Of a DNA stretch of 64,000 nt, positions 9,981 through 18,453 are shown piece by piece. How positions within the stretch are numbered: the stretch's first letter is position 1; every line of letters begins with the position of its first letter. The translations under genes and the position numbers were made by a program. Below the pieces are notes generated by a model. It was not told where the DNA came from, did no database searches, and saw only the letters and a list, made by a program, of their open reading frames with translations. This DNA comes from Streptomyces fradiae ATCC 10745 = DSM 40063 (GTDB lineage Bacteria > Actinomycetota > Actinomycetes > Streptomycetales > Streptomycetaceae), in the NCBI RefSeq assembly GCF_008704425.1, contig NZ_CP023696.1:6178501-6242500 (forward strand), in the 5' to 3' direction.

Positions 9981-10859
9981 TCACCCGCGAGGGCGCGAGG
10001 CCGCCCGCCCGCCGGCGCCGAGCAGACCGGTGGGCTCGAAGGGGTGCACGGCCGCGAGGCGCGGCAGTTCGCGCCGGGACACCATCGTCACCACCGCGGG
10101 CAGCGCGGCGCGCACGAGCTGCGCCGACCGCAGCCAGCGCGGGACGTAGACCGTGGGGCGCCGCCGCTCGATCGCGGTGACCAGCCGCCCCGCCACGTAC
10201 GCGGCGGGGAACACCCTGCGCGCCGGCGGGGGCATGTGGCCGCGCAGCTCGCGCAGCACCGCGTACCGGTCGACGTCGCGGACCATGTCGGTGTCCGTCC
10301 AGTTGATGTAGGCGATGCCGACGCCCACGCGCCGGTGCGCCACCTCGGCCCGCAGCGCGTGCGCGAACGACTCGACCCCCGCCTTCGAGGCGCAGTACGC
10401 GCTCATCATCGGCGCCGCGCCGATGGAGGCGAGCGACGCCACCTGGAGGAAGTAGCCGGAGGTGGCGAACAGGTCCCCGAGGAACGTCCGGGCGGTGGCG
10501 GCGCTGCCGACGAGGTTCACCTCGATGACCCGGCGCCACACCTCGGGGTCGGACTCGGCGAACGGGCCGCCCTCGGCCACGCCCGCGTTGGCGACCACCA
10601 CGGAGGGGGCACCGAGGCGCACCCGGATGTCCTCGCCGACACGGGCCAGTCCGCGGTCGTCCGTGACGTCGACCTCCCAGCACGCGCAGTCGCCGGGCAG
10701 CGTTTCCGCGACCCGCGCGAGCGTCCGCTCCTCGCGCCCGAGCAGCGCCACCCGCGCGCCCCTGAGGGAGAGTTCCCGCGCCACCGCCGCGCCCAGGCCG
10801 CGGGCCGCCCCGGTGACGACGGCGGTCCGCCCGCGCAGCGGGCTCTCGACGACCGGCAT
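9981..10859 (-). CDS. Short-chain dehydrogenase/reductase
   Basis: 292 residues. The Rossmann TGxxxGxG motif appears as VVTGAARGLGAAVA near residue 14, NAG (VVANAGVAEGG) follows, and the catalytic Y-x3-K is in MSAYCASKAG. This is a classical SDR with NAD(P) specificity unresolved. The ATG at 10859 is preceded by GGAGAGGAG at proper spacing; the longer frame has no conserved upstream residues. It runs in the same direction as phr and the crt operon and may belong to the light regulon, but the substrate is unknown. The C-terminal 40 residues (RWLRSAQLVRAALPAVVTMV) are hydrophobic and could associate with membranes. Confidence 0.8.
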   Translation of the reverse strand: MPVVESPLRGRTAVVTGAARGLGAAVARELSLRGARVALLGREERTLARVAETLPGDCACWEVDVTDDRGLARVGEDIRVRLGAPSVVVANAGVAEGGPFAESDPEVWRRVIEVNLVGSAATARTFLGDLFATSGYFLQVASLASIGAAPMMSAYCASKAGVESFAHALRAEVAHRRVGVGIAYINWTDTDMVRDVDRYAVLRELRGHMPPPARRVFPAAYVAGRLVTAIERRRPTVYVPRWLRSAQLVRAALPAVVTMVSRRELPRLAAVHPFEPTGLLGAGGRAASRPRG

Positions 10860-11261
10860 GGGCGGCTCCTCTCCCCGGCGGCGATCTCCTCGCTCACCGT
10901 AGGCACGGCGGGCCGCCCCCGGCATGTCGAGGCCCCCGACGACACGGAGGCGGCAGTCAGGCGGCCCGGCGGCGGCCGGCGTCAGCGGGGCGACGGCCCG
11001 GCGACGGCCGCCCGCCGCGGGCGGCACGCGGCCGGAGCGCGCTATCGGGCGGCCGTGCGAGCCCTCATACCAGAGCGGGACGTTCTACGGGCGAGTTTGA
11101 CGACAGCGCCGCACACAGGAACCGTGGACGACTACCGTGTGTTGCCGGTCATCAACGGTCGGCTGATCGGACGAGCGGCCCGGCCCCCTCCCTCCGATGC
11201 CGTACACCCGTTTGATACCGAAACACGCCGATTCCCTGGGCCCCACGTACCAAGGACACCG
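10860..11261. other. Divergent intergenic region between SDR and cvnA
   Basis: 402 bp that must hold promoters for both the SDR gene and the conservon. A TTGACG hexamer is at 11097-11102 but no matching -10 lies at normal spacing. The final 120 bp before cvnA are less GC-rich than the surroundings. I see no other structure. Confidence 0.4.
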
Positions 11262-13784
11262 ATGTCTCCACTTCGCGCCCCCGCCGCGCGGCCCGACCGC
11301 CGAGAGGGCGGCGGACGCCACGGCCGGACGGGCCCCCGTCCCCAGCCGCAGCACGGCAGGCCGCATCCCGTGCCGCCACCGCCCGACGCCCGCATACGAC
11401 CGGGGCTCCGGCGCGTCGCGGTGCTGCCCGCCGCCGTGACCGCGCTCGGCGGCACCGGCGCGGTGCTGTTCACCCTGTACTCCACCGGCGCCCGGCCGAC
11501 CCCCGCGCTCTGGACGGTGCTCACGTGCGCCGCCGCCCTCGCGGTGGCCGCCGTGACGGCCGCGGCCCTCGGCGCCGACCGCGCCGCCCGCTCCGTCCTG
11601 GACCGGTGCAGCGCCCTGCGCCGCAGCGCCGCGCGAGGCCAGAGCGAACTGCGCGACCTCGTCGAGCAGTTGCGCCGCGGCGAGCGCCCCCCGGCCCGGC
11701 AGGCCCCGCCGGCCGCGCCCGCCGGCGACGACCTCGACCTGCTCGCCCACGAGCTCGGCCGCGCCCAGGACGCCGCCGTCGCGACCGTCGTCCAGGCGTT
11801 CCGCCTCTCCAGCAGCGTCGGCAACGCCCAGAAGGTCGAGGTCTTCGTCAACCTCGCCCGGCGCCTGCAGTCCCTCGTCCACCGCGAGATCCAGCTCCTC
11901 GACGAGCTGGAGAACGCCGTCGAGGACCCCGAACTGCTCAAGGGCCTCTTCCACATCGACCACCTCGCGACCCGCATCCGCCGCCACGCCGAGAACCTCG
12001 CGGTCCTGGGCGGCGCCATCGCCCGCCGCCAGTGGTCGAACCCGGTCAGCATGACGGAGGTGCTTCGCTCCTCCATCGCGGAGGTCGAGCAGTACCCGCG
12101 CGTGAAGCTGGTCCCGCCCATCGACGGCACCCTGCGCGGCCACGCCGTCGCCGACGTCATCCACCTCCTGGCCGAGCTGGTCGAGAACGCCACCCTGTAC
12201 TCGGCCCCGCACACCTCGGTCCTGCTGCGCACCCAGTACGTCACGGCCGGCCTCGCCGTCGAGGTCGAGGACCGGGGCCTGGGCATGGCGGTCGCCGAGC
12301 AGGAGAAGATGAACGCGCTGCTCTGCGACCCGGACCAGGTCAACGTGGCCCGCCTGCTCCAGGACGGCCGGATCGGGCTGTACGTCGTCTCCGCCCTGGC
12401 CCGCCGGCACGGCATCGCCGTGCGGCTCCAGTCCAACATCTACGGCGGGGTGCAGGCCGTCCTGGTCATCCCGCAGGGCCTGCTGGGCGCCGACCCGGCC
12501 AACCCGCACCAGTCCGGCCGTCCGGCGGCCACGGACGCCGCCGGCGCGCAGCCCGGCCCGGAAGCCGGGCCGGTACCGGGAGCCCCGGCTCCGGCCGCGA
12601 TCCCGGCCCCGCACGAGGCCCCGGCCCCGCACGAGGCCCCGGCCCCGCACGAGGCCCCGGCCGCGTACGAGCCCGCCATCGCGCACGAGGCCCCGGCCGC
12701 GCACGGGCCCGCCGCCGCGCACGGGCCCTCCGCCCACCACCAGGCCCCCGACCCCGTACGGGCGCCGCTCACGGCGGGTCCGGGTGCCCGTCCCGCGGGA
12801 GGCCCGCGCCACGCCGCCCCCCGCCCGGCGCCCGAGCCCCTCCCGGTACGCGGAGGACGCACCGGACCCGCCGAACGGACCGGCCGCCCCGAGCCGCCCC
12901 GCGCCCCCGCCCCGGCCACCCCCGCCCCGGAGCCCCACCCCGCCGCGTCCGACCGGCCGGCCTCCGCGGACCGGGCGCCGCGGGCGGAAGCGGACCACCG
13001 GGACCGCACGCCCCCCGAGCCGACGCGGAGCACCCCGCGGCAGGCGGGCCCCGGCGCCCTCCCCGGCCCCCGGCAGCCGGACGGCCCCGACCACCCCGGC
13101 CCGGCCGCCGCCCACCCCGCGCACCACCCCGCGCACCACCCCTCCGGGCCGCCGCAGCCGCCGCCGCGGCACGCCGCCACCGACCACCCGCCGCTCCCCG
13201 GCGCGCACCCCCATGGCGACCCCGGCGCACCACCCCCCGCGGAGCCGAGCGCCCCGGGACCCGGCACACACGCCCCCGGCCCGCACACCCCCGCCGACCC
13301 GGCCGTCCCCGACCCGGTCGCCCACGACCCGGCCGTCCCCGACCCGGGCACCCTCGCTCCCGGCGCCCCGGACCCCGGCACGTACCACCGGGGAGCGCGG
13401 CCCGCCGGGCCATCCGTCGAGGACCCCGGCGCGGGCCGGGGCGCGCGCCCCCGGCTGCCCAAGCGGCGCGCCCAGGAGCACCTCGTGCCGCAGTTGCGCG
13501 GCGAACCGGTGCGGCGCCGCCACGACGACGACACCCTGCACGATCCGGGGCTGATGGCGGCCTTCCAGCGCGGCATCGGCCTGGCCGAGTCCATGCCGGA
13601 GCCGCCCCCGCCGCCCGCCGCCCTCGCGGACCCGCCCCCGCGGCCCTCCCCGGCCACCGCCCCGCAGCCCTTCCCCGCGGCCCTCCCGCTCACCTCCCCG
13701 GCGGCGGGCCGCGATCTGCCGCGGACCCCGGCGCCCAGCCCCGCCGCACCGCGGCGCCACCACGACGAAGCCCACAAGGAGTAG
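11262..13784 (+). CDS. cvnA: Conservon sensor-like histidine kinase CvnA
   Basis: 840 residues. Start chosen at ATG 11262 with AAGGA six bases upstream. Two transmembrane helices (about 51-73 and 82-104) are followed by a cytoplasmic domain and a GHKL ATPase module: N box LAELVENATLYS near 302-313 and G1 box VEDRGLGM near 335. The remaining half (about 412-840) is Pro/Ala/His-rich and looks disordered, including HEAPAP repeats. CvnA proteins form a membrane-associated complex with CvnB, C and D resembling a G-protein-coupled switch in streptomycete development and secondary metabolism. No receiver partner is nearby, as usual for conservons. Confidence 0.92.
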   Translation: MSPLRAPAARPDRREGGGRHGRTGPRPQPQHGRPHPVPPPPDARIRPGLRRVAVLPAAVTALGGTGAVLFTLYSTGARPTPALWTVLTCAAALAVAAVTAAALGADRAARSVLDRCSALRRSAARGQSELRDLVEQLRRGERPPARQAPPAAPAGDDLDLLAHELGRAQDAAVATVVQAFRLSSSVGNAQKVEVFVNLARRLQSLVHREIQLLDELENAVEDPELLKGLFHIDHLATRIRRHAENLAVLGGAIARRQWSNPVSMTEVLRSSIAEVEQYPRVKLVPPIDGTLRGHAVADVIHLLAELVENATLYSAPHTSVLLRTQYVTAGLAVEVEDRGLGMAVAEQEKMNALLCDPDQVNVARLLQDGRIGLYVVSALARRHGIAVRLQSNIYGGVQAVLVIPQGLLGADPANPHQSGRPAATDAAGAQPGPEAGPVPGAPAPAAIPAPHEAPAPHEAPAPHEAPAAYEPAIAHEAPAAHGPAAAHGPSAHHQAPDPVRAPLTAGPGARPAGGPRHAAPRPAPEPLPVRGGRTGPAERTGRPEPPRAPAPATPAPEPHPAASDRPASADRAPRAEADHRDRTPPEPTRSTPRQAGPGALPGPRQPDGPDHPGPAAAHPAHHPAHHPSGPPQPPPRHAATDHPPLPGAHPHGDPGAPPPAEPSAPGPGTHAPGPHTPADPAVPDPVAHDPAVPDPGTLAPGAPDPGTYHRGARPAGPSVEDPGAGRGARPRLPKRRAQEHLVPQLRGEPVRRRHDDDTLHDPGLMAAFQRGIGLAESMPEPPPPPAALADPPPRPSPATAPQPFPAALPLTSPAAGRDLPRTPAPSPAAPRRHHDEAHKE
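12602..12661 (+). repeat. 18 bp tandem repeat inside cvnA
   Basis: Three head-to-tail copies of an 18 bp unit containing CCCGGCCCCGCACGAGG, encoding the peptide APHEAP repeatedly. It is followed by degenerate copies (AYEPAIAHEAP, AHGPAAAHGP) over the next 100 bp. In-frame expansion or contraction would change only tail length. Confidence 0.8.
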
Positions 13785-13791
13785 ATGCACC

Positions 13792-14223
13792 ATGGCGAGC
13801 GATGTGCCCAGCGGCCACGCCCCCGATCTCGACTGGCTGCTCACCGGCCTGGTCCAGCGGGTCCCGCACACCCGCAGCGCGGTTCTGCTCTCCTCGGACG
13901 GCCTGGTGAAGTCGGTGCACGGCCTCGACCCGGACAGCGCCGACCACATGGCCGCCCTGGCCTCGGGCCTCTACTCGCTCGGCCGCAGTGCCGGGGCCCG
14001 CTTCGGCGAGGGTGACGAGGTCCGCCAGGTGGTCGTGGAGCTCGACCGCACCCTGGTGTTCGTCTCCACCGCCGGCTCGGGCACCTGCCTCGCCGTCGTC
14101 GCCGGTCGCGAGGCCGACGCCGCGGTCCTCGGGTACGAGATGGCGATGCTGGTCAAGAGCGTACGGCCGTACCTCGTCACCCCCGCCCGGCACGCGGCGG
14201 CGCCCGGCCCGCTGGGGCGCTGA
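13792..14223 (+). CDS. cvnB: Roadblock/LC7 domain protein CvnB
   Basis: 143 residues, a single Roadblock/LC7 domain (LDWLLTGLVQRVPHTRSAVLLSSDGL at the N-terminus, truncated here to its pattern LDWLL...AVLLSSDG). Such proteins bind small GTPases and act as scaffolds or GTPase regulators. The ATG follows the cvnA stop by 7 bp and the same order (A-B-C-D) is found in all conservons. It probably partners with CvnD. The C-terminal 10 residues are variable. Confidence 0.92.
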   Translation: MASDVPSGHAPDLDWLLTGLVQRVPHTRSAVLLSSDGLVKSVHGLDPDSADHMAALASGLYSLGRSAGARFGEGDEVRQVVVELDRTLVFVSTAGSGTCLAVVAGREADAAVLGYEMAMLVKSVRPYLVTPARHAAAPGPLGR

Positions 14224-14226
14224 GCC

Positions 14227-14598
14227 ATGCCGTACCGCCAGGACAGGCCGTGGCTCGACGACGCGGCCGGCCGCCTGATCCGCCCGTACACGGTCAGCGG
14301 CGGCCGGACGCGGCCCACCGCCGCGCTCGACCTGCTGTCCCTCGTCATGGCCACGGGAGCGCCGCCGCCGGCGCCCCTCGGGCCCGAGCACACCACGGCG
14401 CTCGGCCTCTGCCACGGACCCACGTCCGTCGCGGAGATCGCGGCCCACCTGCGGCTGCCCGCGGTCGTCACGAAGGTGCTGCTCTCGGACCTGGTCGACT
14501 GCGGCGCCCTGACCGCCCGCCAGCCCCGCCACCACCACGACTCGACCGACCGCTCCCTGCTGGAGGCAGTGCTCGATGGCCTACGACGACGGCTCTGA
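14227..14598 (+). CDS. cvnC: DUF742 protein CvnC
   Basis: 123 residues with the DUF742 pattern: RLIRPYTVSGGRTRP near the N-terminus and a winged-helix-like segment TSVAEIAAHLRLPAVVTKVLLSDLVDCG. It starts 3 bp after cvnB and overlaps cvnD by 23 bp, indicating co-translation. The DUF742 domain is found almost only in conservons; its biochemical role is unclear, but the helix-turn-helix-like fold suggests protein or DNA contact. Confidence 0.92.
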   Translation: MPYRQDRPWLDDAAGRLIRPYTVSGGRTRPTAALDLLSLVMATGAPPPAPLGPEHTTALGLCHGPTSVAEIAAHLRLPAVVTKVLLSDLVDCGALTARQPRHHHDSTDRSLLEAVLDGLRRRL

Positions 14599-15202
14599 AC
14601 GCCGGACCGCGGCCGGGGACGTCTTCCCTACCGCCCTGAAGGTCCTGGTCGCGGGCGGTTTCGGCGTCGGGAAGACGACGTTCGTCGGAGCCGTGAGCGA
14701 GATCGAACCGCTCAGCACCGAGGAGGTGCTCACTCAGGTCAGCGCCGCCACCGACAGCCTCGACGGGGTCGAGTCGAAGACCACCACCACCGTCGCCATG
14801 GACTTCGGCCGCATCACGCTCGACCCGCGGCACGTGCTGTACCTGTTCGGCACCCCCGGCCAGGAGCGCTTCTGGTTCATGTGGGACGAGCTGTCCGAGG
14901 GCGCTCTCGGCGCGGTCGTCCTGGCCGACACCCGCCGCCTCCAGGAGTCCTTCTCGGCGGTCGACTTCTTCGAGCGGCGCGGCATCCGCTTCGTCGTCGC
15001 CGTGAACGAGTTCGACGGCGCCCACCGCTACGACCCCGAAGAGGTCCGCGCCGCCGTCGACCTCAGACCGGAGGTGCCGGTCGTGCTGTGCGACGCCCGG
15101 ATCGCCGTCTCCGGCGTCCAGACCCTCGTCACCCTCGTCCAGTACCTGCTGGCCACCAACCCGGCCCCGGCACCGGCGCCGAGCTACGGAGCATCCGCAT
15201 GA
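14576..15202 (+). CDS. cvnD: Conservon small GTPase CvnD
   Basis: 208 residues. P-loop GGFGVGKTT at residues 27-35, G3 motif FGTPGQERF at 91-99, and a VNEFD element where other GTPases have NKxD (Asn and Asp kept, Lys replaced by Glu), as is common in this family. It is the switch component of the conservon. The start lies inside cvnC (23 bp overlap), and its stop overlaps the GAF gene (ATGA). The Pro/Ala-rich C-terminus looks flexible. Confidence 0.93.
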   Translation: MAYDDGSERRTAAGDVFPTALKVLVAGGFGVGKTTFVGAVSEIEPLSTEEVLTQVSAATDSLDGVESKTTTTVAMDFGRITLDPRHVLYLFGTPGQERFWFMWDELSEGALGAVVLADTRRLQESFSAVDFFERRGIRFVVAVNEFDGAHRYDPEEVRAAVDLRPEVPVVLCDARIAVSGVQTLVTLVQYLLATNPAPAPAPSYGASA

Positions 15203-15774
15203 CGTACGACCCGACCGGACACCTCCTCCTGACGCCCGTCGACCGGGAGGCGCCCGCCCGAGTGCGGCGGCTGCGCGAACTGGGCCTGGGGGAGCACCCG
15301 GATCCCGCGTTCGACGCGTTCGCCGACCGGCTCGCCGAGGTCACCGGTGCGCCCTACTCGATGGTCAACTTCATCGACGAGAACCGGCAGTTCTTCGCCG
15401 GGCTGCACACCCCGACCGGCACCCACTCGGGCACCCGCTCCGGTGCGGACCTCGCCGCGCAGGGGGCGGTCGGCCGCTACATGGCCCGCGACCACGGCTA
15501 CTGCCCGCACGTGGTGGTGCGCCGCAAGGCGCTCGTCCTGGAGGACGTCTGCGACTACCCGCGGTTCGCCGGGAACCCGGTCGTGGACGAGATCGGCATC
15601 CGCTCGTACATGGGCGCGCCGCTCATCGACCGCACGGGCACCACCCTCGGCACGGTCTGCGTCGTGGACACCGAGCCGCGCCCGTGGGGGCGCCCCGGCC
15701 TGGAGACCATCAAGTCGCTGGCGGCGGAGCTGGTGGAGCAGATCCACCGCAGGGAGGACGCCCGCCGCCTCTGA
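15199..15774 (+). CDS. GAF domain protein, fifth gene of the conservon
   Basis: 191 residues. One GAF domain from about residue 35 to 185: VTGAPYSMVNFIDENRQFFAGL, then C-P-H-V and LVLEDVCDYPRFAGNPVV and IRSYMGAPLI..GTVCVVD, all typical of GAF sensory folds. The start overlaps the cvnD stop by 4 bp, so it belongs to the operon. Some conservons carry an extra fifth gene (P450 or other); here I infer a ligand- or redox-sensing input. No heme- or cGMP-binding signature is certain. A 19 bp stem terminator follows. Confidence 0.85.
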   Translation: MTYDPTGHLLLTPVDREAPARVRRLRELGLGEHPDPAFDAFADRLAEVTGAPYSMVNFIDENRQFFAGLHTPTGTHSGTRSGADLAAQGAVGRYMARDHGYCPHVVVRRKALVLEDVCDYPRFAGNPVVDEIGIRSYMGAPLIDRTGTTLGTVCVVDTEPRPWGRPGLETIKSLAAELVEQIHRREDARRL

Positions 15775-15802
15775 GCCCCAGCGCCGAGCCCCCACCGCCG
15801 AG

Positions 15803-15853
15803 CCCCCGCCTCCGGACCGCCCCCGCCTCGCGGCGGCGGTCCGGAGGCGGGGG
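15803..15853. terminator. Bidirectional stem-loop terminator
   Basis: Perfect 19 bp inverted repeat (15803-15821 with 15835-15853) and a 13-base loop, lying between the convergent GAF and acyl-CoA dehydrogenase-like genes and serving both. Confidence 0.88.
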
Positions 15854-15866
15854 CGGCCGCGTCCCG

Positions 15867-17063
15867 CTACGGCACGGACTCCAGGCGTACGGCGTCGGCG
15901 AGCCGTTCGGACCACTGGCCCTTCGCCGTGCCGAGCGCCGCCTCCGCGAGCCGCAGCAGCTGCACGTCGGAGGTCCCGGCGGGGGCGAACATGTGGTGGG
16001 CGTCCCGCAGATAGCGCTCGACCGGCCGGTCCGTGAAGAGGCCGGCCGCCGCGTGGATCTCCATCGCGTCGCGCGCCGAGTCCATCGCCCACTCGACGTT
16101 GACGAGCTTCGCGTTCATCAGCTCCGCGTCGCACGGCAGCCCCCGGTCCAGCAGGTGCACGGCGTGGTAGGCGGTGAGGCGGGCGGTCATCAGCCGCGAC
16201 TGGAGCCTGCCCAGCTTGAGCCTGACCGACGGCAGCGCGTGCAGCGGCTCGCCGTACCGCGTGCGCTCCTCGCAGAAGCGGGTGGTCTCCTCCAGGATCG
16301 CCTGGTGCAGCCCGAGGGAGACGGCCGTCAGGTTGGCCCGCCCGTACAGCACGCTGGAGGAGTAGGCGACCGCCAGCCCGTCGCCCTCCTCCCCGAGCCG
16401 GTTGGCGGCCGGCACCCGGCAGTCCTCGAAGAACAGCTCCCCGAAGCCGAAGCCGTGCAGGCCCATCGTCGGCTGCTCGGGCCCGACCCGTAAGCCCGGC
16501 CGCCCGGCCTCCACGAGGAAGGCGCTCAGCCCCCTGGCGCCGGGTCCGGTACGGACGACGACGCCGTGCAGGTCGCCCACGTGGCTGTTGCCGACGAACA
16601 CCTTGCGGCCGTTGAGCACGTAGTCGTCGCCGTCGCGTACGGCGGTGGCGGCCATGCCGAGGACATGGCCGCCGGACTCCGGCTCGGTCACGGCGATCGT
16701 GGGGAGGCACTCTCCGGCGGCTATCGGCGGCAGCCAGGTCTTCTTCTGCACCTCGCTCCCGAAGTGCAGGATCTTCGCCGCGCCGAGCTGGGACGCCTGC
16801 ACCATGGCGCCCATGGCCGCGCTCACCCGCGACAGCTCCTCGATGATGACGGTCTTGCCGAGATGGCCGATGCCCATCCCGCCGAAGTCGGTGCCGATGG
16901 TCGCGCCCAGCCAGCCCTGGCGGGCGATGAGCCGGGACAGCTCGTGGTGCACGGAGCGGGACTCCTCCATGGCGGGGACGCGCGGTCTCACCTCCGCCTC
17001 CGCGAAGTCCCTCACGTGCTGCCTGAGTCGGTGGTGCGGCTGAGCGGCGAAGTAGCCGTCCAT
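15867..17063 (-). CDS. Acyl-CoA dehydrogenase-like flavoprotein lacking the usual catalytic glutamates
   Basis: 398 residues, normal family length. FAD/acyl-CoA pattern is clear: TIAVTEPESGGH near 122-132, and the C-terminal RPVERYLRDAHHMFAPAGTSDVQ. In medium-chain enzymes the base is Glu in YEGTS; here the segment reads PAGTS (Ala362). The alternative position used by isovaleryl-CoA dehydrogenase (xERLVLA) aligns with Gly241 in LYGRANL. So neither standard base is present. Start ATG 17063 is preceded by AGAGGAGG; the longer frame is not needed. Stand-alone gene, so substrate is unknown. It might act on an acyl carrier substrate or do different flavin chemistry. Confidence 0.82.
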   Translation of the reverse strand: MDGYFAAQPHHRLRQHVRDFAEAEVRPRVPAMEESRSVHHELSRLIARQGWLGATIGTDFGGMGIGHLGKTVIIEELSRVSAAMGAMVQASQLGAAKILHFGSEVQKKTWLPPIAAGECLPTIAVTEPESGGHVLGMAATAVRDGDDYVLNGRKVFVGNSHVGDLHGVVVRTGPGARGLSAFLVEAGRPGLRVGPEQPTMGLHGFGFGELFFEDCRVPAANRLGEEGDGLAVAYSSSVLYGRANLTAVSLGLHQAILEETTRFCEERTRYGEPLHALPSVRLKLGRLQSRLMTARLTAYHAVHLLDRGLPCDAELMNAKLVNVEWAMDSARDAMEIHAAAGLFTDRPVERYLRDAHHMFAPAGTSDVQLLRLAEAALGTAKGQWSERLADAVRLESVP

Positions 17064-17396
17064 GCGAGCCCTCCTCTGCGGAACGCCTGCTCGGGCGGGT
17101 GTTCGAGCAGGTGGTGCATCGGTAGTGGTTGCGTCCCGAGTAGACGGACACCCCATGGTGTGGATCTCCCGGAAGCGGTTCAACACGGTTCTGTGACGTT
17201 GTCTCAAAGAGCGTTCAGGGGGTCTGCTGAGACTGTGCGGCGCCTCGCGCCGCCTGGCCAGCCCTCCGAAGCCGTTCCTCCCGTACAGCTGCGCTCCGCG
17301 TGCCGCGGGCGTGGTCCGGTGGCCGCGCGGGGCGGATCGGGCCCCGCACGCCGACCCCCCGTCCGACCAGCCGCAGGGCGGCAGGAGCGGGGGATC

Positions 17397-17486
17397 ATGG
17401 CGTACGACGCGGACGGCGCCCGTCCGGATGCCGGATGGCCGAAGACGGGCCCGGCGCCCGGTTGCGCCGAGGGGTGCGAACGGTGA
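17397..17486 (+). CDS. Possible 29-residue small ORF
   Basis: ATG preceded by GGCAGGAG at about 9 bases. The short product begins MAYDADGARPDAG and ends GCAEGCER, with two cysteines four apart. Codon use is GC-rich but the ORF is too short to judge. No family recognised and no partner gene adjacent; it lies 131 bp before tRNA-Pro. It may be spurious. Confidence 0.25.
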   Translation: MAYDADGARPDAGWPKTGPAPGCAEGCER

Positions 17487-17566
17487 GGCAAGCGCCCGGG
17501 GCGCACGCCCCTGGCGCCCGGACACGCGCCCCGCAAAGCGGTTAGTGATCATCGCCGGGAGTGGGG

Positions 17567-17578
17567 TATTGTTCTCAT
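17567..17578 (+). promoter_or_regulatory. Probable tRNA-Pro promoter -10 block
   Basis: TATTGTTCTCATGC begins at 17567 and matches TAATGTTCTCTTGC at 40420 ahead of the second tRNA-Pro copy. The shared T-A-(T/A)-T-G-T-TCTC, at similar distance from both tRNAs in otherwise different flanks, suggests a -10 element. No strong -35 is seen. Confidence 0.5.
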
Positions 17579-17617
17579 GCACGCCGGGCCGGGGGAAACC
17601 CCAGGTCAGACGGGCAA

Positions 17618-17691
<74 letters not shown>

Positions 17692-17709
17692 CTTTTCGAA
17701 GTCGCAGGT

Positions 17710-17747
17710 CAAGGGGCCGTTTCAGAGCAATCTGGAACGGCCCCTTG
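17710..17747 (+). terminator. tRNA-Pro terminator with GNRA loop
   Basis: 17 bp stem with one G-U pair (17710-17726 with 17731-17747) closed by a GCAA tetraloop and followed by ATCATTCTT. Sits 18 bases after the tRNA. Confidence 0.88.
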
Positions 17748-17813
17748 ATCATTCTTGGGGGCCAGTCTCCAGGTCCTGCGACGCTTCTCGGCCCAGTCAA
17801 GGCACGCCACAGG

Positions 17814-18110
17814 TCACAAGCCGGCAACGTGGAGGGAGCGCCTGCCGATGGTGGCCAGGTGGGTTCGGCCTTGTCCAGCCGGCGGCAGCACGGGATCCAT
17901 GCCTTTCAGGGCGGCGGTGAGGAACGGCTGCGCGGTGTGGTCGGCCTCGGCGCGGGAGAGCCAGGGAGCAACCAGTGTGTTCCCTGCAGAGCGGTCGAAC
18001 CCTTGCCAGGGCCGACTCGTCACCATCGTGAGCAGCGCCTGGCCGCCGTCGTCACCGGCGCCCGCCAAGAGGTGGCCGAGCGTATCCATGTGGGCCGTGA
18101 GCCAGGGCAT
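17814..18110 (-). CDS. Hypothetical 98-residue protein
   Basis: ATG at 18110 with GGGAGG four to five bases upstream; begins MPWLTAHMDTLGHLL. Third codon positions are mostly G/C though less strictly than neighbours (CAA, GTT, GCA, TTG occur), suggesting acquired or relaxed DNA. No domain recognised. The patch between tRNA-Pro and 21 kb contains broken genes, so this could itself be the remnant of a longer gene. Confidence 0.4.
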   Translation of the reverse strand: MPWLTAHMDTLGHLLAGAGDDGGQALLTMVTSRPWQGFDRSAGNTLVAPWLSRAEADHTAQPFLTAALKGMDPVLPPAGQGRTHLATIGRRSLHVAGL

Positions 18111-18453
18111 GCTGCCTCCCGGTCGCCCGGGGTGCCCAGGCGGGCGGCTGCGCGCGTTCCGCCGGCGCGTGACGTCCCGCGAGTGAGCGGCCCCGTGTGA
18201 CCTCCACGGTGCCCGGTCCCGGCTCAGCGGCCCCCTGCCGGCTGCTGAGCACCCCCATGGCCGTGAGCGCGCGGGGACGGCGCTTCCCACCGTGCGGCCC
18301 ATGGAGGTGGCCCCCGCCGTACTCCGGTGCCGGCCGCCGTCTCCTCGCGGGCCGTGTGCGGCGTACGACGGGTCGACCGGATGGGCGGGGCACCGGAATC
18401 GAACAGATACGCTGCTCGGCGTGCGGGATCACCCTGAGGGAGGGCACCAGGTC
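18111..18453. other. Gap between the hypothetical gene and the HNH lipoprotein gene
   Basis: 343 bp, divergently flanked. A GATACGCT sequence near 18404 could be a -10 for the rightward nuclease gene, but no -35 matches. No repeats or ORFs I can support. Confidence 0.35.

Larger units (their letters stand above)
17064..17617. other. Gap between the acyl-CoA dehydrogenase-like gene and tRNA-Pro
   Basis: 554 bp. Contains the promoter of the leftward flavoprotein gene (not identified), one possible tiny ORF (listed separately) and the tRNA-Pro promoter near 17567. Slightly lower GC around 17150-17215. Confidence 0.5.

Noticed and set aside
11097-11140. TTGACG hexamer as a sigma-70 promoter for the conservon
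   Set aside because: No -10 hexamer at 16-19 bp spacing; one hexamer alone is not evidence.
17755-18186. Rightward 143-residue frame after tRNA-Pro
   Set aside because: Starts in the tRNA terminator, has poor codon bias and overlaps the leftward ORF with a better ribosome site.
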